Made by a program: the position numbers and the translations under genes. DNA of 64,000 bases from Pedobacter metabolipauper (lineage in GTDB: Bacteria; Bacteroidota; Bacteroidia; Sphingobacteriales; Sphingobacteriaceae), in the NCBI RefSeq assembly GCF_004362715.1, contig NZ_SNYC01000005.1, positions 373,781 through 437,780 of the forward strand, in the 5' to 3' direction. The notes beneath the pieces were generated by a model. The model worked only from the letters and a program-made list of their open reading frames with translations. It searched no databases and was not told the origin of the DNA. Shown here piece after piece: positions 17,667-25,779 of the stretch. Position 1 is the first letter of the stretch; each line of letters begins with the position of its first letter.

Positions 17667-18572
17667 TTAAAAGTATCCTCCTTTTTTGCGGTCTTCCATT
17701 GCAGCTTCAGACACTTTATCGTCCATGCGGGCTCCGCGTTCACTAATTTTTGATGCACTGATCTCATTGATAATATCATCGATCTGATCGGCGTCAGACT
17801 CTACTGCGGCGGTACAACTCATATCGCCGACGGTACGAAAACGTACTTTTTTGTGCGATACGATATCGTCATCATCCATATTCAGAAATGGGGAAGCAGC
17901 CATAAGCTGTCCGTTGCGGGTAATGACATCGCGATTGTGCGCAAAATAGATAGATGGCAGCTCAATATTTTCTCTGCGAATATAGTTCCATACATCCAGT
18001 TCGGTCCAGTTGCTGATTGGGAACACACGAACGTTTTCACCCTTGTGGATCTTTCCGTTATAGATGTTCCACAATTCCGGACGCTGCCGTTTGGGATCCC
18101 ACTGTCCGAATTCATCTCTTACGGAGAAGATCCGTTCTTTGGCCCTTGCCTTTTCTTCATCTCTGCGTGCGCCGCCGATGCAGGCATCAAAACCATGTAA
18201 AGCAATGGTATCTAATAAGGTAACGGTCTGCAGTGCATTGCGGCTGGCATTTTTTCCTTTCTGCTCCACTACCTTACCCTGATCGATAGATTCCTGTACG
18301 TGTCCAACGATCAGCTTCTCACCGATGCGTGCCACCATTTTATCACGGTAATCGATGGTTTCCTGAAAGTTATGGCCGGTATCGATATGTACCAGGGGAA
18401 AGGGGAACTTACCTGGACGGAATGCTTTTTCAGCCAACCGAACCAGGGTGATAGAATCCTTACCGCCGGAGAACAGCAGGGCCGGTTTTTCAAACTGCCC
18501 GGCAACTTCGCGTAAGATATGGATGGCCTCGGCTTCTAATTCGTCTAAATAATCTAAGTTATACTTACTCAT
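17667..18572 (-). CDS. cysD: Sulfate adenylyltransferase subunit 2
   Basis: A 301-residue ATP-sulfurylase catalytic subunit of the PAPS-reductase-like fold, making APS from sulfate and ATP. The PP-loop SGGKDSITL is near residue 40; HIDTGHNFQET and CIGGARRDEEKARAKER are family hallmarks. The frame could extend to a TTG at 18584, but ATG at 18572 gives the usual MSKYNLDYLDELEAEAI opening. It lies between cysH and cysN with 12 and 0 bases of spacing. Confidence 0.96.
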   Translation of the reverse strand: MSKYNLDYLDELEAEAIHILREVAGQFEKPALLFSGGKDSITLVRLAEKAFRPGKFPFPLVHIDTGHNFQETIDYRDKMVARIGEKLIVGHVQESIDQGKVVEQKGKNASRNALQTVTLLDTIALHGFDACIGGARRDEEKARAKERIFSVRDEFGQWDPKRQRPELWNIYNGKIHKGENVRVFPISNWTELDVWNYIRRENIELPSIYFAHNRDVITRNGQLMAASPFLNMDDDDIVSHKKVRFRTVGDMSCTAAVESDADQIDDIINEISASKISERGARMDDKVSEAAMEDRKKGGYF

Positions 18573-18584
18573 GTTCTGCTTCAA

Positions 18585-19289
18585 TTATGTTGTGGCGTGT
18601 AAGCCGCATTCTTTTTTCGATTGGTCTTCCCACCACCAGCGTCCGGCTCTAAAGTCTTCGCCTTCACGAACGGCCCTGGTGCATGGCGCACAACCTATGC
18701 TTGGAAATCCCTTATCGTGTAAAGTATTGTAAACAATATTATTTTCTTTGATGTATGCTTTTACATCTTCAAGCGACCAGAAGAATATGGGATGAAATTT
18801 AATGAGCTGGTTTTGCTCATCCCATTCCAGGTTACTCATGTCATTCCTGTTTAAGGATTGCTCGGAGCGGATCCCTGTAATCCAGCATTTATTTCCATTT
18901 AATGCCCGCTTTAGGGGTTCAAGCTTACGGATCCCGCAGCATTCTTTCCTGTTCTCTACAGATTCATAAAAGCTATTCGGGCCTTTTTTATTTACCATTT
19001 CCTGCAGGGCCTCTGCTTTTGGGTGATAGGCAAGGATGGGCTTTTTATAGATCTCCAGTGTCCGGTTCCATACATAATAGGTTTCAGGAAATAAGCGTCC
19101 GGTTTCCAGGGTGAATACTTCAATGGGAATATTATTGGCGAAGATCATATGTGTAATTACCTGATCTTCCCAGCCAAAGCTGGTGGAGAAAACAATCTTA
19201 CCCGGATATGCTTCTGCAAAAAACCGCAGGGCATCAACCGGATCCAGATCCTTTATTTTCTCGGCAAGTGTGATCAAATGCGTTTTCAT
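18585..19289 (-). CDS. cysH: Assimilatory adenylyl-sulfate (APS) reductase
   Basis: A 234-residue reductase that turns activated sulfate into sulfite with thioredoxin electrons. The two cysteine pairs that bind a [4Fe-4S] cluster in APS-type enzymes are visible (KECCGIRK near residue 115 and GCAPCTRA near residue 201). The catalytic Cys lies in the C-terminal KKECGLH. The cluster ligands argue for APS, not PAPS, as substrate, which fits the absence of APS kinase. Its ATG overlaps the stop of the upstream dehydrogenase by one base. Confidence 0.94.
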   Translation of the reverse strand: MKTHLITLAEKIKDLDPVDALRFFAEAYPGKIVFSTSFGWEDQVITHMIFANNIPIEVFTLETGRLFPETYYVWNRTLEIYKKPILAYHPKAEALQEMVNKKGPNSFYESVENRKECCGIRKLEPLKRALNGNKCWITGIRSEQSLNRNDMSNLEWDEQNQLIKFHPIFFWSLEDVKAYIKENNIVYNTLHDKGFPSIGCAPCTRAVREGEDFRAGRWWWEDQSKKECGLHATT

Positions 19290-19873
19290 TATTTTAAATT
19301 CTTAGTCAGGATCTCCGTTACCTCATTTAACTTTTTTACTTTCGAACTAAAATCACCCTGCAATGAGTTTCTCAGAGCATTCATCTGCTGCAGGGTATCA
19401 TCAAGTTCATTTGGAATACCCTCATTAAGTACTTCTTTTAATCTTTTTGCAATAGTGGGCGATTTACCATTGGTAGATATGGCAATTTTAAGGTCTCCCT
19501 TTTGAACAATAGAGCCCAGGTAAAAATCACAAAGCTCTGGTTTGTCAGCTACATTAATGAGTAATCCCCTAAGTTTCGCGGCAACTTTGATCTCTGCATT
19601 CAGTTCATTGTTGTTTGTTGCTGCCACTACGAGATTGGCTTCGTTTAAGTCGTGGGGCTCAAAATTCTTTTGTAAAAGGGTTACCTGCGGAAAGGCGGTG
19701 ATGAAATCTCTGACTTCCCCGATCACCTCTGCAGCGATCACAGTTATTCTTGCCGCCGGACTATTGCTTAATAGTGCGGTTAGTTTCTCCAAGCCAACAG
19801 GACCAGCCCCGATCACAACGGTGTGCAGCTGATTTAGCTTTAAAAAAACCGGGAATAACTGGTTGCCTTCCAT
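19289..19873 (-). CDS. Precorrin-2 dehydrogenase / siroheme synthase N-terminal type (CysG-N, Met8-like)
   Basis: A 194-residue NAD-binding protein with the Rossmann start TVVIGAGPVGLEKLTALL near residue 16 and the family segment VVAATNNNELNAEI. ISTNGKSPTIAKRLKE matches the conserved catalytic/lattice region of siroheme synthases. It should oxidise precorrin-2 and possibly insert iron to give siroheme for the sulfite reductase of the same operon. The methyltransferase step is supplied by the separate cobA, so the CysG activities are split over two genes here. It overlaps cysH by one base. Confidence 0.92.
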   Translation of the reverse strand: MEGNQLFPVFLKLNQLHTVVIGAGPVGLEKLTALLSNSPAARITVIAAEVIGEVRDFITAFPQVTLLQKNFEPHDLNEANLVVAATNNNELNAEIKVAAKLRGLLINVADKPELCDFYLGSIVQKGDLKIAISTNGKSPTIAKRLKEVLNEGIPNELDDTLQQMNALRNSLQGDFSSKVKKLNEVTEILTKNLK

Positions 19874-19981
19874 CTTTGTTCTATTTAATTAATTATTCTT
19901 AATACAGATCTATAAATTCTTCTTCAATATTTTTCTATCATTCTGCTACTATTAAAGAACTATACCGATAAATGATCTGCT

Positions 19982-20773
19982 TTATAATTCTTCCTTTAAT
20001 GCCTCGTAAAAATCGCGGATTGGCTGAAATGAGGGATGCAGGGATACCACTTCACCAAAGATCAGCAATGCGGGTGCCTGAACACCTTTTTCTTTAACCA
20101 CTTCAACGATGGTATCTACCGTACCTATGGCCAGTTTTTCATGCTCCGTTGAACCGCTTTGGATGGCAGCAACCGGCAAACGGCCTTTGCCTTCATTTTG
20201 GAACAGCTTTACAATTTCTTTTAATTTACCCAGTCCCATAAGCACCACAACGGTAGCTTTTGAGCGGGTTGCCTCATACAGATCATTGGAGATCTTGCCG
20301 GAAGCTGTTGTTCCGGTTACTACCCAAAAACTTTCGCTTAGGCCCCGGTGTGTAACCGGGATCTGCTGAAGACCAGGAACCGAGATGGAACTTGATAAGC
20401 CAGGAACCACTTGAACAGGGATACTGTACCCTGCTGCAAAATCCAGCTCTTCATATCCCCTGCCAAAAACAAACGGGTCTCCCCCTTTCAGGCGAACCAC
20501 ATGGCCGTAATTGATGGCATAATCAATCATTAGTTTATTGATTGCATCTTGTCCGTAGGAATGTTCTCCAGACCGCTTACCCACATAAACTTTGATGGCA
20601 GCCGGGTTGGCATAGTCCAACACCCCTTCATTTACCAGGGCATCATACAATACAACATCAGCAGTTTTAAGCGCATTTGCCCCCTTCATGGTAATCAGTT
20701 CAGGATCTCCTGGTCCAGCGCCTACCAAGGTAATCCTTGGCTCTTTATGGTGTATATTTTTAGGGATGATCAT
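19982..20773 (-). CDS. cobA: Uroporphyrinogen-III C-methyltransferase
   Basis: A 263-residue SAM-dependent methyltransferase making precorrin-2. Motifs in order: TLVGAGPGDPELITMKG near residue 15, VVLYDALV, VRLKGGDPFVFGRGYEE and VPGLSSSISVPGLQQIPVTHRG. It feeds the siroheme branch for sulfite reductase. Its ATG overlaps the sulfite reductase stop by one base, so it is coupled to it. A 108-base AT-rich gap follows before the next gene. Confidence 0.95.
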   Translation of the reverse strand: MIIPKNIHHKEPRITLVGAGPGDPELITMKGANALKTADVVLYDALVNEGVLDYANPAAIKVYVGKRSGEHSYGQDAINKLMIDYAINYGHVVRLKGGDPFVFGRGYEELDFAAGYSIPVQVVPGLSSSISVPGLQQIPVTHRGLSESFWVVTGTTASGKISNDLYEATRSKATVVVLMGLGKLKEIVKLFQNEGKGRLPVAAIQSGSTEHEKLAIGTVDTIVEVVKEKGVQAPALLIFGEVVSLHPSFQPIRDFYEALKEEL

Positions 20774-22860
20774 TAAAATTTCTCCTCTCTTATTGCTTTA
20801 ATTTGATTGATAAACGCTTCCACTGCACCTAAATAGGCCGTAGCAAATTCTTTGGTTGGTTCATTTTTATTGATCTGAAGCACCAATTCATGGAATGAAC
20901 TGCTTAACAGGATTTCTCCGGTTTCTACATAATGGGTATCAAATTCGCGGATCACACCAATTTGTGTACTGCTGTTTACGCCTTTATCCAGTAAGAGTGC
21001 TTTAGCACTGCTTACAAATACTGCGTAGGTGTGATAGATGGCATCAGACCAGGCTTCGGCTTCATAGGATGCCCTGGCCCAATCCAGCTTTTCAAAGGCT
21101 TCTAACAACAAGGTGGCCACAAGATCAATCACTACACCCGCACATTCACCAACACCGATGGCTGTAGCAAAGGTTTCTTCATGTCCCCAGTCTACATATT
21201 CTTCATCCTTAAGATTTGTCAGATCGGCCAGTGGCTTTAAAAGTTGGTAAAAATAGTCTTTGGTACGTCTGTCGTAATATTGGTGAAAGCTTTCTGCTTT
21301 TTCTGCGTAGGCTGCAAAATCATTCAGGATGTACCTCAATACTTCAGTTGCCCGTTTTGATGGTGCTTTAATTACCCGTTCAGCAACGCGTCCCTCACCA
21401 TTTCCAACGGTACCACCACCAAGCATCACCTGAACTGCCGGCACTACCTTTCCGTTTGCTTTAACAGAACTGCCATGAAATCCGATATGCGCCAGTCCGT
21501 GCTGTCCGCAGGAGTTCATACATCCGCTTATCTTGATCTTGATCTCTTTATCATAGATCAGTTCCGGAAACTCTTCATAGATCACGTCTTCCAGTGCCAC
21601 TGAAAGTGACATGCTGTTAGAGATCCCCAGGTTACAGGTATCTGTTCCAGGGCAGGTAGTTACATCGCCAACGCTGTCAAAACCAGGTGTAGCAAAGCCA
21701 AGATCTTTCAAACCCGCATATAATGCGGGTAATGCCCCTTCTCTCACAAACTTTAACAATAGTCCCTGGTTCTGGGTAATCCTGATCTCATCTGCAGCAT
21801 AAAGCTGGATGGCAGCTACAAGTTTGCGTGCTTTATCGGTTTTGATATCACCAACAGGAACTTTAATGTAAACGCCATAAAAGCCTTTTTGCTTTTGCTC
21901 CAGTACATTGGTTGCACGCCAGTGTTTATACGCTAAGGTATCGTTCACATCCAATACCGGATAATCCAGTTCTGCCGGCAACTGGGGCTGTGGAACGGCA
22001 TCACGATCTATTACAAAGGTTTTTGATTTATTTGCAGTCCGCTCTTCGTCCACCAACCTCAATACTTCATCCAGTCCTAACTTTTGCACCAGGTATTTTA
22101 GACGGGCCTTATTGCGGTTTGTTCGTTCGCCATAGCGGTCAAACACCCGCAGTACAGATTCTGCATAGGGGATGATCTGATCTTCCGGAAGAAAATCATG
22201 AACAAGACTGGCTAAAAATGGCTGCGCACCTAAGCCACCGCCAAGCATCACTTTAAAGCCACGCTCCCCTTTCTCATTGATCTTTGGAATAAAACCAAGA
22301 TCATGGATATAGCTGTAAGCCGTATCACGCTCGTCAGATGAAAAAGAGAACTTGATCTTTCTGCCCATTTCCTGACAGATCGGGTTTCTTAGAAAGTAGG
22401 TAAAAAAGGCATGTGCATACGGAGAAACGTCAAATAACTCATTTGGGTTGATTCCGGCATCCGGAGATGAGGTTACATTACGAACGGTATTTCCACAAGC
22501 TTCACGAATGGTTACATCATCGCGTTCCAGCTCCTGCCATAATTGCGGGGTCCTGTCTAAACTCACATAATGGATTTGGATATCCTGACGGGTGGTTAGG
22601 TGTAAATTGCCGCTTCCATATTCATCAGAAACATCTGCGATCCGCAAAAGCTGCTTAAACGTTACCTTTCCAAAAGGCAGCTTAATGCGAACCATCTGAA
22701 CTCCCGGCTGCCGCTGTCCGTAAACACCACGTGCCAATCTCAGGCTCCTGAATTTCTCATCGTGAATTTTGCCTTCACGAAACTCCCTGATCTTTTTTTC
22801 AAGATCAATGATGTCTTTTTCGACAATAGGATTCTCCAACTCTGTTCTAAAGCTTTGCAT
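20773..22860 (-). CDS. Ferredoxin-type sulfite reductase with a HEPN-like C-terminal domain
   Basis: A 695-residue protein. The first ~560 residues are a siroheme/[4Fe-4S] nitrite-sulfite reductase with two half domains. The first starts GVYGQRQPGVQMVRIKLPFG and the second KQKGFYGVYIKVPVGDI. Cluster cysteines are in CPGTDTCNLG and GCMNSCGQH. Reduction of sulfite to sulfide is inferred over nitrite because the operon makes sulfite and siroheme. The last ~120 residues (AWSDAIYHTYAVFVSSAKALLLDKG) resemble a HEPN helical domain, an unusual fusion. It is the first large gene of the operon, preceded by a leader ORF and terminator-like hairpin. Confidence 0.92.
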   Translation of the reverse strand: MQSFRTELENPIVEKDIIDLEKKIREFREGKIHDEKFRSLRLARGVYGQRQPGVQMVRIKLPFGKVTFKQLLRIADVSDEYGSGNLHLTTRQDIQIHYVSLDRTPQLWQELERDDVTIREACGNTVRNVTSSPDAGINPNELFDVSPYAHAFFTYFLRNPICQEMGRKIKFSFSSDERDTAYSYIHDLGFIPKINEKGERGFKVMLGGGLGAQPFLASLVHDFLPEDQIIPYAESVLRVFDRYGERTNRNKARLKYLVQKLGLDEVLRLVDEERTANKSKTFVIDRDAVPQPQLPAELDYPVLDVNDTLAYKHWRATNVLEQKQKGFYGVYIKVPVGDIKTDKARKLVAAIQLYAADEIRITQNQGLLLKFVREGALPALYAGLKDLGFATPGFDSVGDVTTCPGTDTCNLGISNSMSLSVALEDVIYEEFPELIYDKEIKIKISGCMNSCGQHGLAHIGFHGSSVKANGKVVPAVQVMLGGGTVGNGEGRVAERVIKAPSKRATEVLRYILNDFAAYAEKAESFHQYYDRRTKDYFYQLLKPLADLTNLKDEEYVDWGHEETFATAIGVGECAGVVIDLVATLLLEAFEKLDWARASYEAEAWSDAIYHTYAVFVSSAKALLLDKGVNSSTQIGVIREFDTHYVETGEILLSSSFHELVLQINKNEPTKEFATAYLGAVEAFINQIKAIREEKF

Positions 22861-22878
22861 TTTAGTTAGGTCTAATGT

Positions 22879-22913
22879 AAAAAAGCTTCCCGGCCTGGCG
22901 ACTGAAAAGCTTT
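22879..22913 (-). terminator. Attenuator-like terminator hairpin in the sulfate operon leader
   Basis: On the minus-strand RNA the arms AAAGCUUUUC (22913-22904) and GGGAAGCUUU (22891-22882) form a 10-bp stem including two G-U pairs. They enclose a 12-base loop and are followed by a six-U run ending at 22879. It sits between the Cys/Met leader ORF and the sulfite reductase ATG, so it would stop transcription before the structural genes. A competing pair, GACUG (22933-22929) with CAGUC (22904-22900), could act as antiterminator. Confidence 0.65.
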
Positions 22914-22939
22914 AAGTTTTGTTCTAAACAGTCATAGTT

Positions 22940-22996
22940 CTACGGGTACATGCAGCACATATACAGACACATTGAAGTAAGGTTGACTGTTTTCAT
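22940..22996 (-). CDS. Cys/Met-rich leader peptide of the sulfate assimilation operon
   Basis: An 18-codon ORF encodes MKTVNLTSMCLYMCCMYP. A second in-frame ATG at 22972 gives the 10-residue MCLYMCCMYP, which may be the real product since a -7-like element lies very close to the first ATG. Three Cys and three or four Met codons cluster in the last ten positions. Its stop is 26 bases before the left arm of the terminator-like hairpin. Ribosome stalling at the CysCys codons would leave 22933-22929 free for the antiterminator, while a ribosome at the stop codon would cover it. The peptide probably works through its translation, not as a product. Confidence 0.6.
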   Translation of the reverse strand: MKTVNLTSMCLYMCCMYP

Positions 22997-23000
22997 GAAG

Positions 23001-23008
23001 CAAATATA
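23001..23008 (-). promoter_or_regulatory. Candidate -7 element of the sulfate operon
   Basis: TATATTTG on the minus strand fits TAnnTTTG. Transcription would begin near 22995, at or just before the first leader ATG, favouring the second ATG (22972) as leader start. No -33 TTTG is clear. Confidence 0.4.
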
Positions 23009-23213
23009 TAAAGTATATAGGATTAGTAGTATAAATAATTCATAAAAAACAAATAAACAGCTAATTATCAATGTATTAATTTAAAATGGACAACCTTTCT
23101 TTATAAACTGACTTAATGAGTTTAATAGTCAATTATCTTAAATATGTAAAATTGATTAGCAGAGCCTTTTCTTCGTTTTTCAAAAGGTACTTTTATCCAT
23201 TATTTCGTTTTAG

Positions 23214-24407
23214 ATGAAAAGAAAAATAAGTATTTTACCTTTAGCGGTCTTTGCCGCTTTGCTCTTTGCGTTAAACTTCTATGCACTTTCCGGGGTTAAA
23301 GTTATTCTTGACTACTCCCTAACCGGGGTTATTTTCTGGAGTTTTTTAAGTGTGATCCTGCTCGCTTTGGTTTATTCTATCTTTAAGATGCGCGACAATG
23401 GAATGGATCTTTTATTTAAGATCAGCACCCATGCTTTTTTGGTTTTCCTTGCGTCGGAACTTGTTTTTATCGTGTTCCTTCTTGCCGGGGATATTTTCAG
23501 TCTGGTTAGCGGCCACCGGAGTTTTTACTGGATTGAATTCTCTGCAGCGCTTTTCCTGCTTACAGTTATCGTTTTCATTTATGGTATGGTTCGCGGTAAA
23601 TATGCATACCGGGTAATCAAGCATGTATTGTATTTTGACGACCTGCCTTCAAATTTTGATGGTTTTACAATTACTCAAATTTCAGATGTTCATGCTGGTA
23701 GTTTCAACAACCCAAAGGCCGTCCAGAAAGGTATAGACCTGATCAAACAGCAAAAATCTGATCTTTTTGTATTTACAGGCGACCTTGTCAATAATAAAGC
23801 GGAAGAAATTAAACCATGGATCGATGTTTTTAAACAAGTTAAGGCTCCTTATGGTCAGTTCTCAATTTTAGGAAACCATGATTATGGTGATTATGTAAAA
23901 TGGCCGACCGAAACTGAAAAATCACAGAACCTGGATCAGCTGAAAGCATACCATGCTGAACTTGGATACCGGTTACTGCTGGATGAACATGTGGAGATTC
24001 ACAAAGACGGACAAAAGATCATTCTTGCGGGTGTTGAAAACTGGGGTGTTGGTTTTGGTGAACGCGGCGATCTGAAAAAATCCCTTGCCAACACCAACGC
24101 GGATGATTTTAAAGTACTGCTTTCTCACGACCCTACCCACTGGCAGGCCGAAGTGACCAAATTTGCTTCAAAGATCCACCTAACGCTATCGGGACACACA
24201 CATGGCATGCAATTTGGTCTGGAAGCCTTTGGGATCAAGTGGAGTCCGGTTAAATACAGGTATGCACATTGGGCGGGCATTACCAGCGAAAATGGCAGGT
24301 TCCTGAACATAAACAGGGGTTTTGGTTTCCTCGGTTTTTCCGGACGTGTAGGCATTTGGCCAGAAATCACCGTAATAGAATTGAAAAGAACTGCTGGTAT
24401 AAGTTAA
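23214..24407 (+). CDS. Membrane-anchored metallophosphoesterase
   Basis: A 397-residue protein with about four N-terminal membrane helices (residues 7-130) and a calcineurin-like phosphoesterase domain. Metal ligands are visible in order: QISDVHAG near residue 155, FTGDLVNN, LGNHDYGDY, LLSHDP and SGHTHGMQFG. The domain plan matches YaeI/YkuE-like enzymes, some of which act on lipid headgroups such as UDP-diacylglucosamine or phosphatidylserine products. The next gene is a CDP-alcohol phosphatidyltransferase, so a phospholipid substrate is plausible but inferred. Confidence 0.92.
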   Translation: MKRKISILPLAVFAALLFALNFYALSGVKVILDYSLTGVIFWSFLSVILLALVYSIFKMRDNGMDLLFKISTHAFLVFLASELVFIVFLLAGDIFSLVSGHRSFYWIEFSAALFLLTVIVFIYGMVRGKYAYRVIKHVLYFDDLPSNFDGFTITQISDVHAGSFNNPKAVQKGIDLIKQQKSDLFVFTGDLVNNKAEEIKPWIDVFKQVKAPYGQFSILGNHDYGDYVKWPTETEKSQNLDQLKAYHAELGYRLLLDEHVEIHKDGQKIILAGVENWGVGFGERGDLKKSLANTNADDFKVLLSHDPTHWQAEVTKFASKIHLTLSGHTHGMQFGLEAFGIKWSPVKYRYAHWAGITSENGRFLNINRGFGFLGFSGRVGIWPEITVIELKRTAGIS

Positions 24408-24413
24408 TTTATA

Positions 24414-24421
24414 TACTTTTG
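24414..24421 (+). promoter_or_regulatory. Candidate -7 element before the CDP-alcohol transferase gene
   Basis: TACTTTTG matches TAnnTTTG and lies 33 bases before the ATG at 24454 and 7 bases after the preceding gene. It may give a separate promoter; no convincing -33 element was found. Confidence 0.35.
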
Positions 24422-24453
24422 TGCCGCATTATAACAGATAACTGCAAACGTTA

Positions 24454-25179
24454 ATGGAAGAAAATAAACTGAGAGAAAATAGCCTGAAGGATACGATTGA
24501 CAGTACAGATCTTAAAAGGGTATTTAAAGATAGAAAGCGGACGAACATTTTAAATGGTGCCGAACAGGTAACCATCTCTTACCTGGTTAAAAGAGTGCCT
24601 GCATTTATAAGTTCTAATACACTTACTTTCATTGGTACTGTCGGCTCCGTTATTGTTTTGGCTGGATTTATCCTCGCTACCTATTTTGAACGAAGCTTTC
24701 TTTTACTTTCCGTTGCCGGATTGGCCATAAACTGGCTTGGGGATTCACTGGATGGCAGGATTGCTTATTACCGCAATATTCCAAGAAAATGGTTTGGTTT
24801 CTCTCTGGACATTATTATGGATTGGGTAAGTACCGTTCTGATTGGCCTGGGCTACCTCGTTTATGCCAGGAATGAATATGAACTGATCGCTTTTGTATTT
24901 GTTGCACTTTACGGCTGGGCAATGATCATTTCACAGCTTCGCTATAAGATCACGGATATTTATAGTATCGACTCTGGTTTGGTTGGCCCGACAGAAGTGC
25001 GTGTGATCCTTGCACTGATCATCATCATTGAAGTGATCTTCGGACATCTTATCGAATATTTTGCCGCAGCAATGTGTATTACTTTATTTATTATCAATTT
25101 TGTAGATACCAGGAAACTTTTAAAACTTGGGGACATCCGTGATGATACAGAACGAGAAGCTAAAAGAAGATCGGCTTAA
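24454..25179 (+). CDS. CDP-alcohol phosphatidyltransferase family membrane protein
   Basis: A 241-residue protein with about five to six membrane helices. The catalytic signature reads DSLDGRIAY, then nine residues, then GFSLDIIMD, which keeps all four catalytic/metal aspartates. The Arg of the DGxxAR segment is replaced by Tyr. The family joins CDP-activated lipids or alcohols to make phospholipids or polyol phosphodiesters. The N-terminal ~45 residues are charged and cytoplasmic. It overlaps the GtrA gene by 38 bases. Confidence 0.9.
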   Translation: MEENKLRENSLKDTIDSTDLKRVFKDRKRTNILNGAEQVTISYLVKRVPAFISSNTLTFIGTVGSVIVLAGFILATYFERSFLLLSVAGLAINWLGDSLDGRIAYYRNIPRKWFGFSLDIIMDWVSTVLIGLGYLVYARNEYELIAFVFVALYGWAMIISQLRYKITDIYSIDSGLVGPTEVRVILALIIIIEVIFGHLIEYFAAAMCITLFIINFVDTRKLLKLGDIRDDTEREAKRRSA

Positions 25180-25606
25180 ACTGCCAAAGAAAACTTCGGT
25201 CTTTATGTTTATAAAGGCCCAGTTATCTGCTTTTGTTGGCGGCATTGTCGATTATTCGGCAATGATTGCCTGTACAGAGCTTCTTGGCATTCACTATACC
25301 ATTTCTATTGCCATTGGTGGTGTTATTGGTGCCATTCTTAATTTCTCTGTAAACAGATACTGGACATTTAATACGAATAAGGCAAGCAATTCCCCTGTTG
25401 GTAACCAGCTCGTTAAGTTTATATTTGTGGTTGCCGGCAGCATTTTCCTTAAATCATCAGGCACTTATCTTTTTACCACCTTTTTGCACACCGATTACAA
25501 GATCAGCCGTTTAATCATCGACATCATCGTTTCACTCGGATTTAATTATGTACTGCAAACCTATTGGGTTTTCAGAAAACGTCCGGTTAAGTCCGTACCG
25601 CTTTAA
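25142..25606 (+). CDS. GtrA-family small membrane protein
   Basis: A 154-residue protein with four predicted helices and GtrA hallmarks: FVGGIVDYSAM near the first helix, IGGVIGAILNFSVNRYWTF and a C-terminal GFNYVLQTYWVF. Members help move lipid-linked sugars across the membrane. A TTG at 25127 gives a longer frame; ATG at 25142 is preferred, and an ATG at 25205 is also possible. It overlaps the preceding gene, which suggests joint expression in glycolipid or phospholipid work. Confidence 0.9.
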   Translation: MIQNEKLKEDRLKLPKKTSVFMFIKAQLSAFVGGIVDYSAMIACTELLGIHYTISIAIGGVIGAILNFSVNRYWTFNTNKASNSPVGNQLVKFIFVVAGSIFLKSSGTYLFTTFLHTDYKISRLIIDIIVSLGFNYVLQTYWVFRKRPVKSVPL

Positions 25607-25779
25607 CAATCAAATCGGTTCAGAAAACATCAGTTATTCTGTATCGCTTCAACAAATGCATGCATCAATTAAGAGTGATTTGTACATATGAATTTACTGT
25701 TACTTCAAGATATCAGTAATTTACACCAAACATTCGGTTAAGCCGGCACCTCTTTAGCCCCTTATTTACATCAAACAAA

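Noticed and set aside
22861..23213. SAM or other metabolite riboswitch upstream of the sulfate operon
   Set aside because: No multi-helix conserved core was recognised; the leader ORF plus terminator explains the region better.
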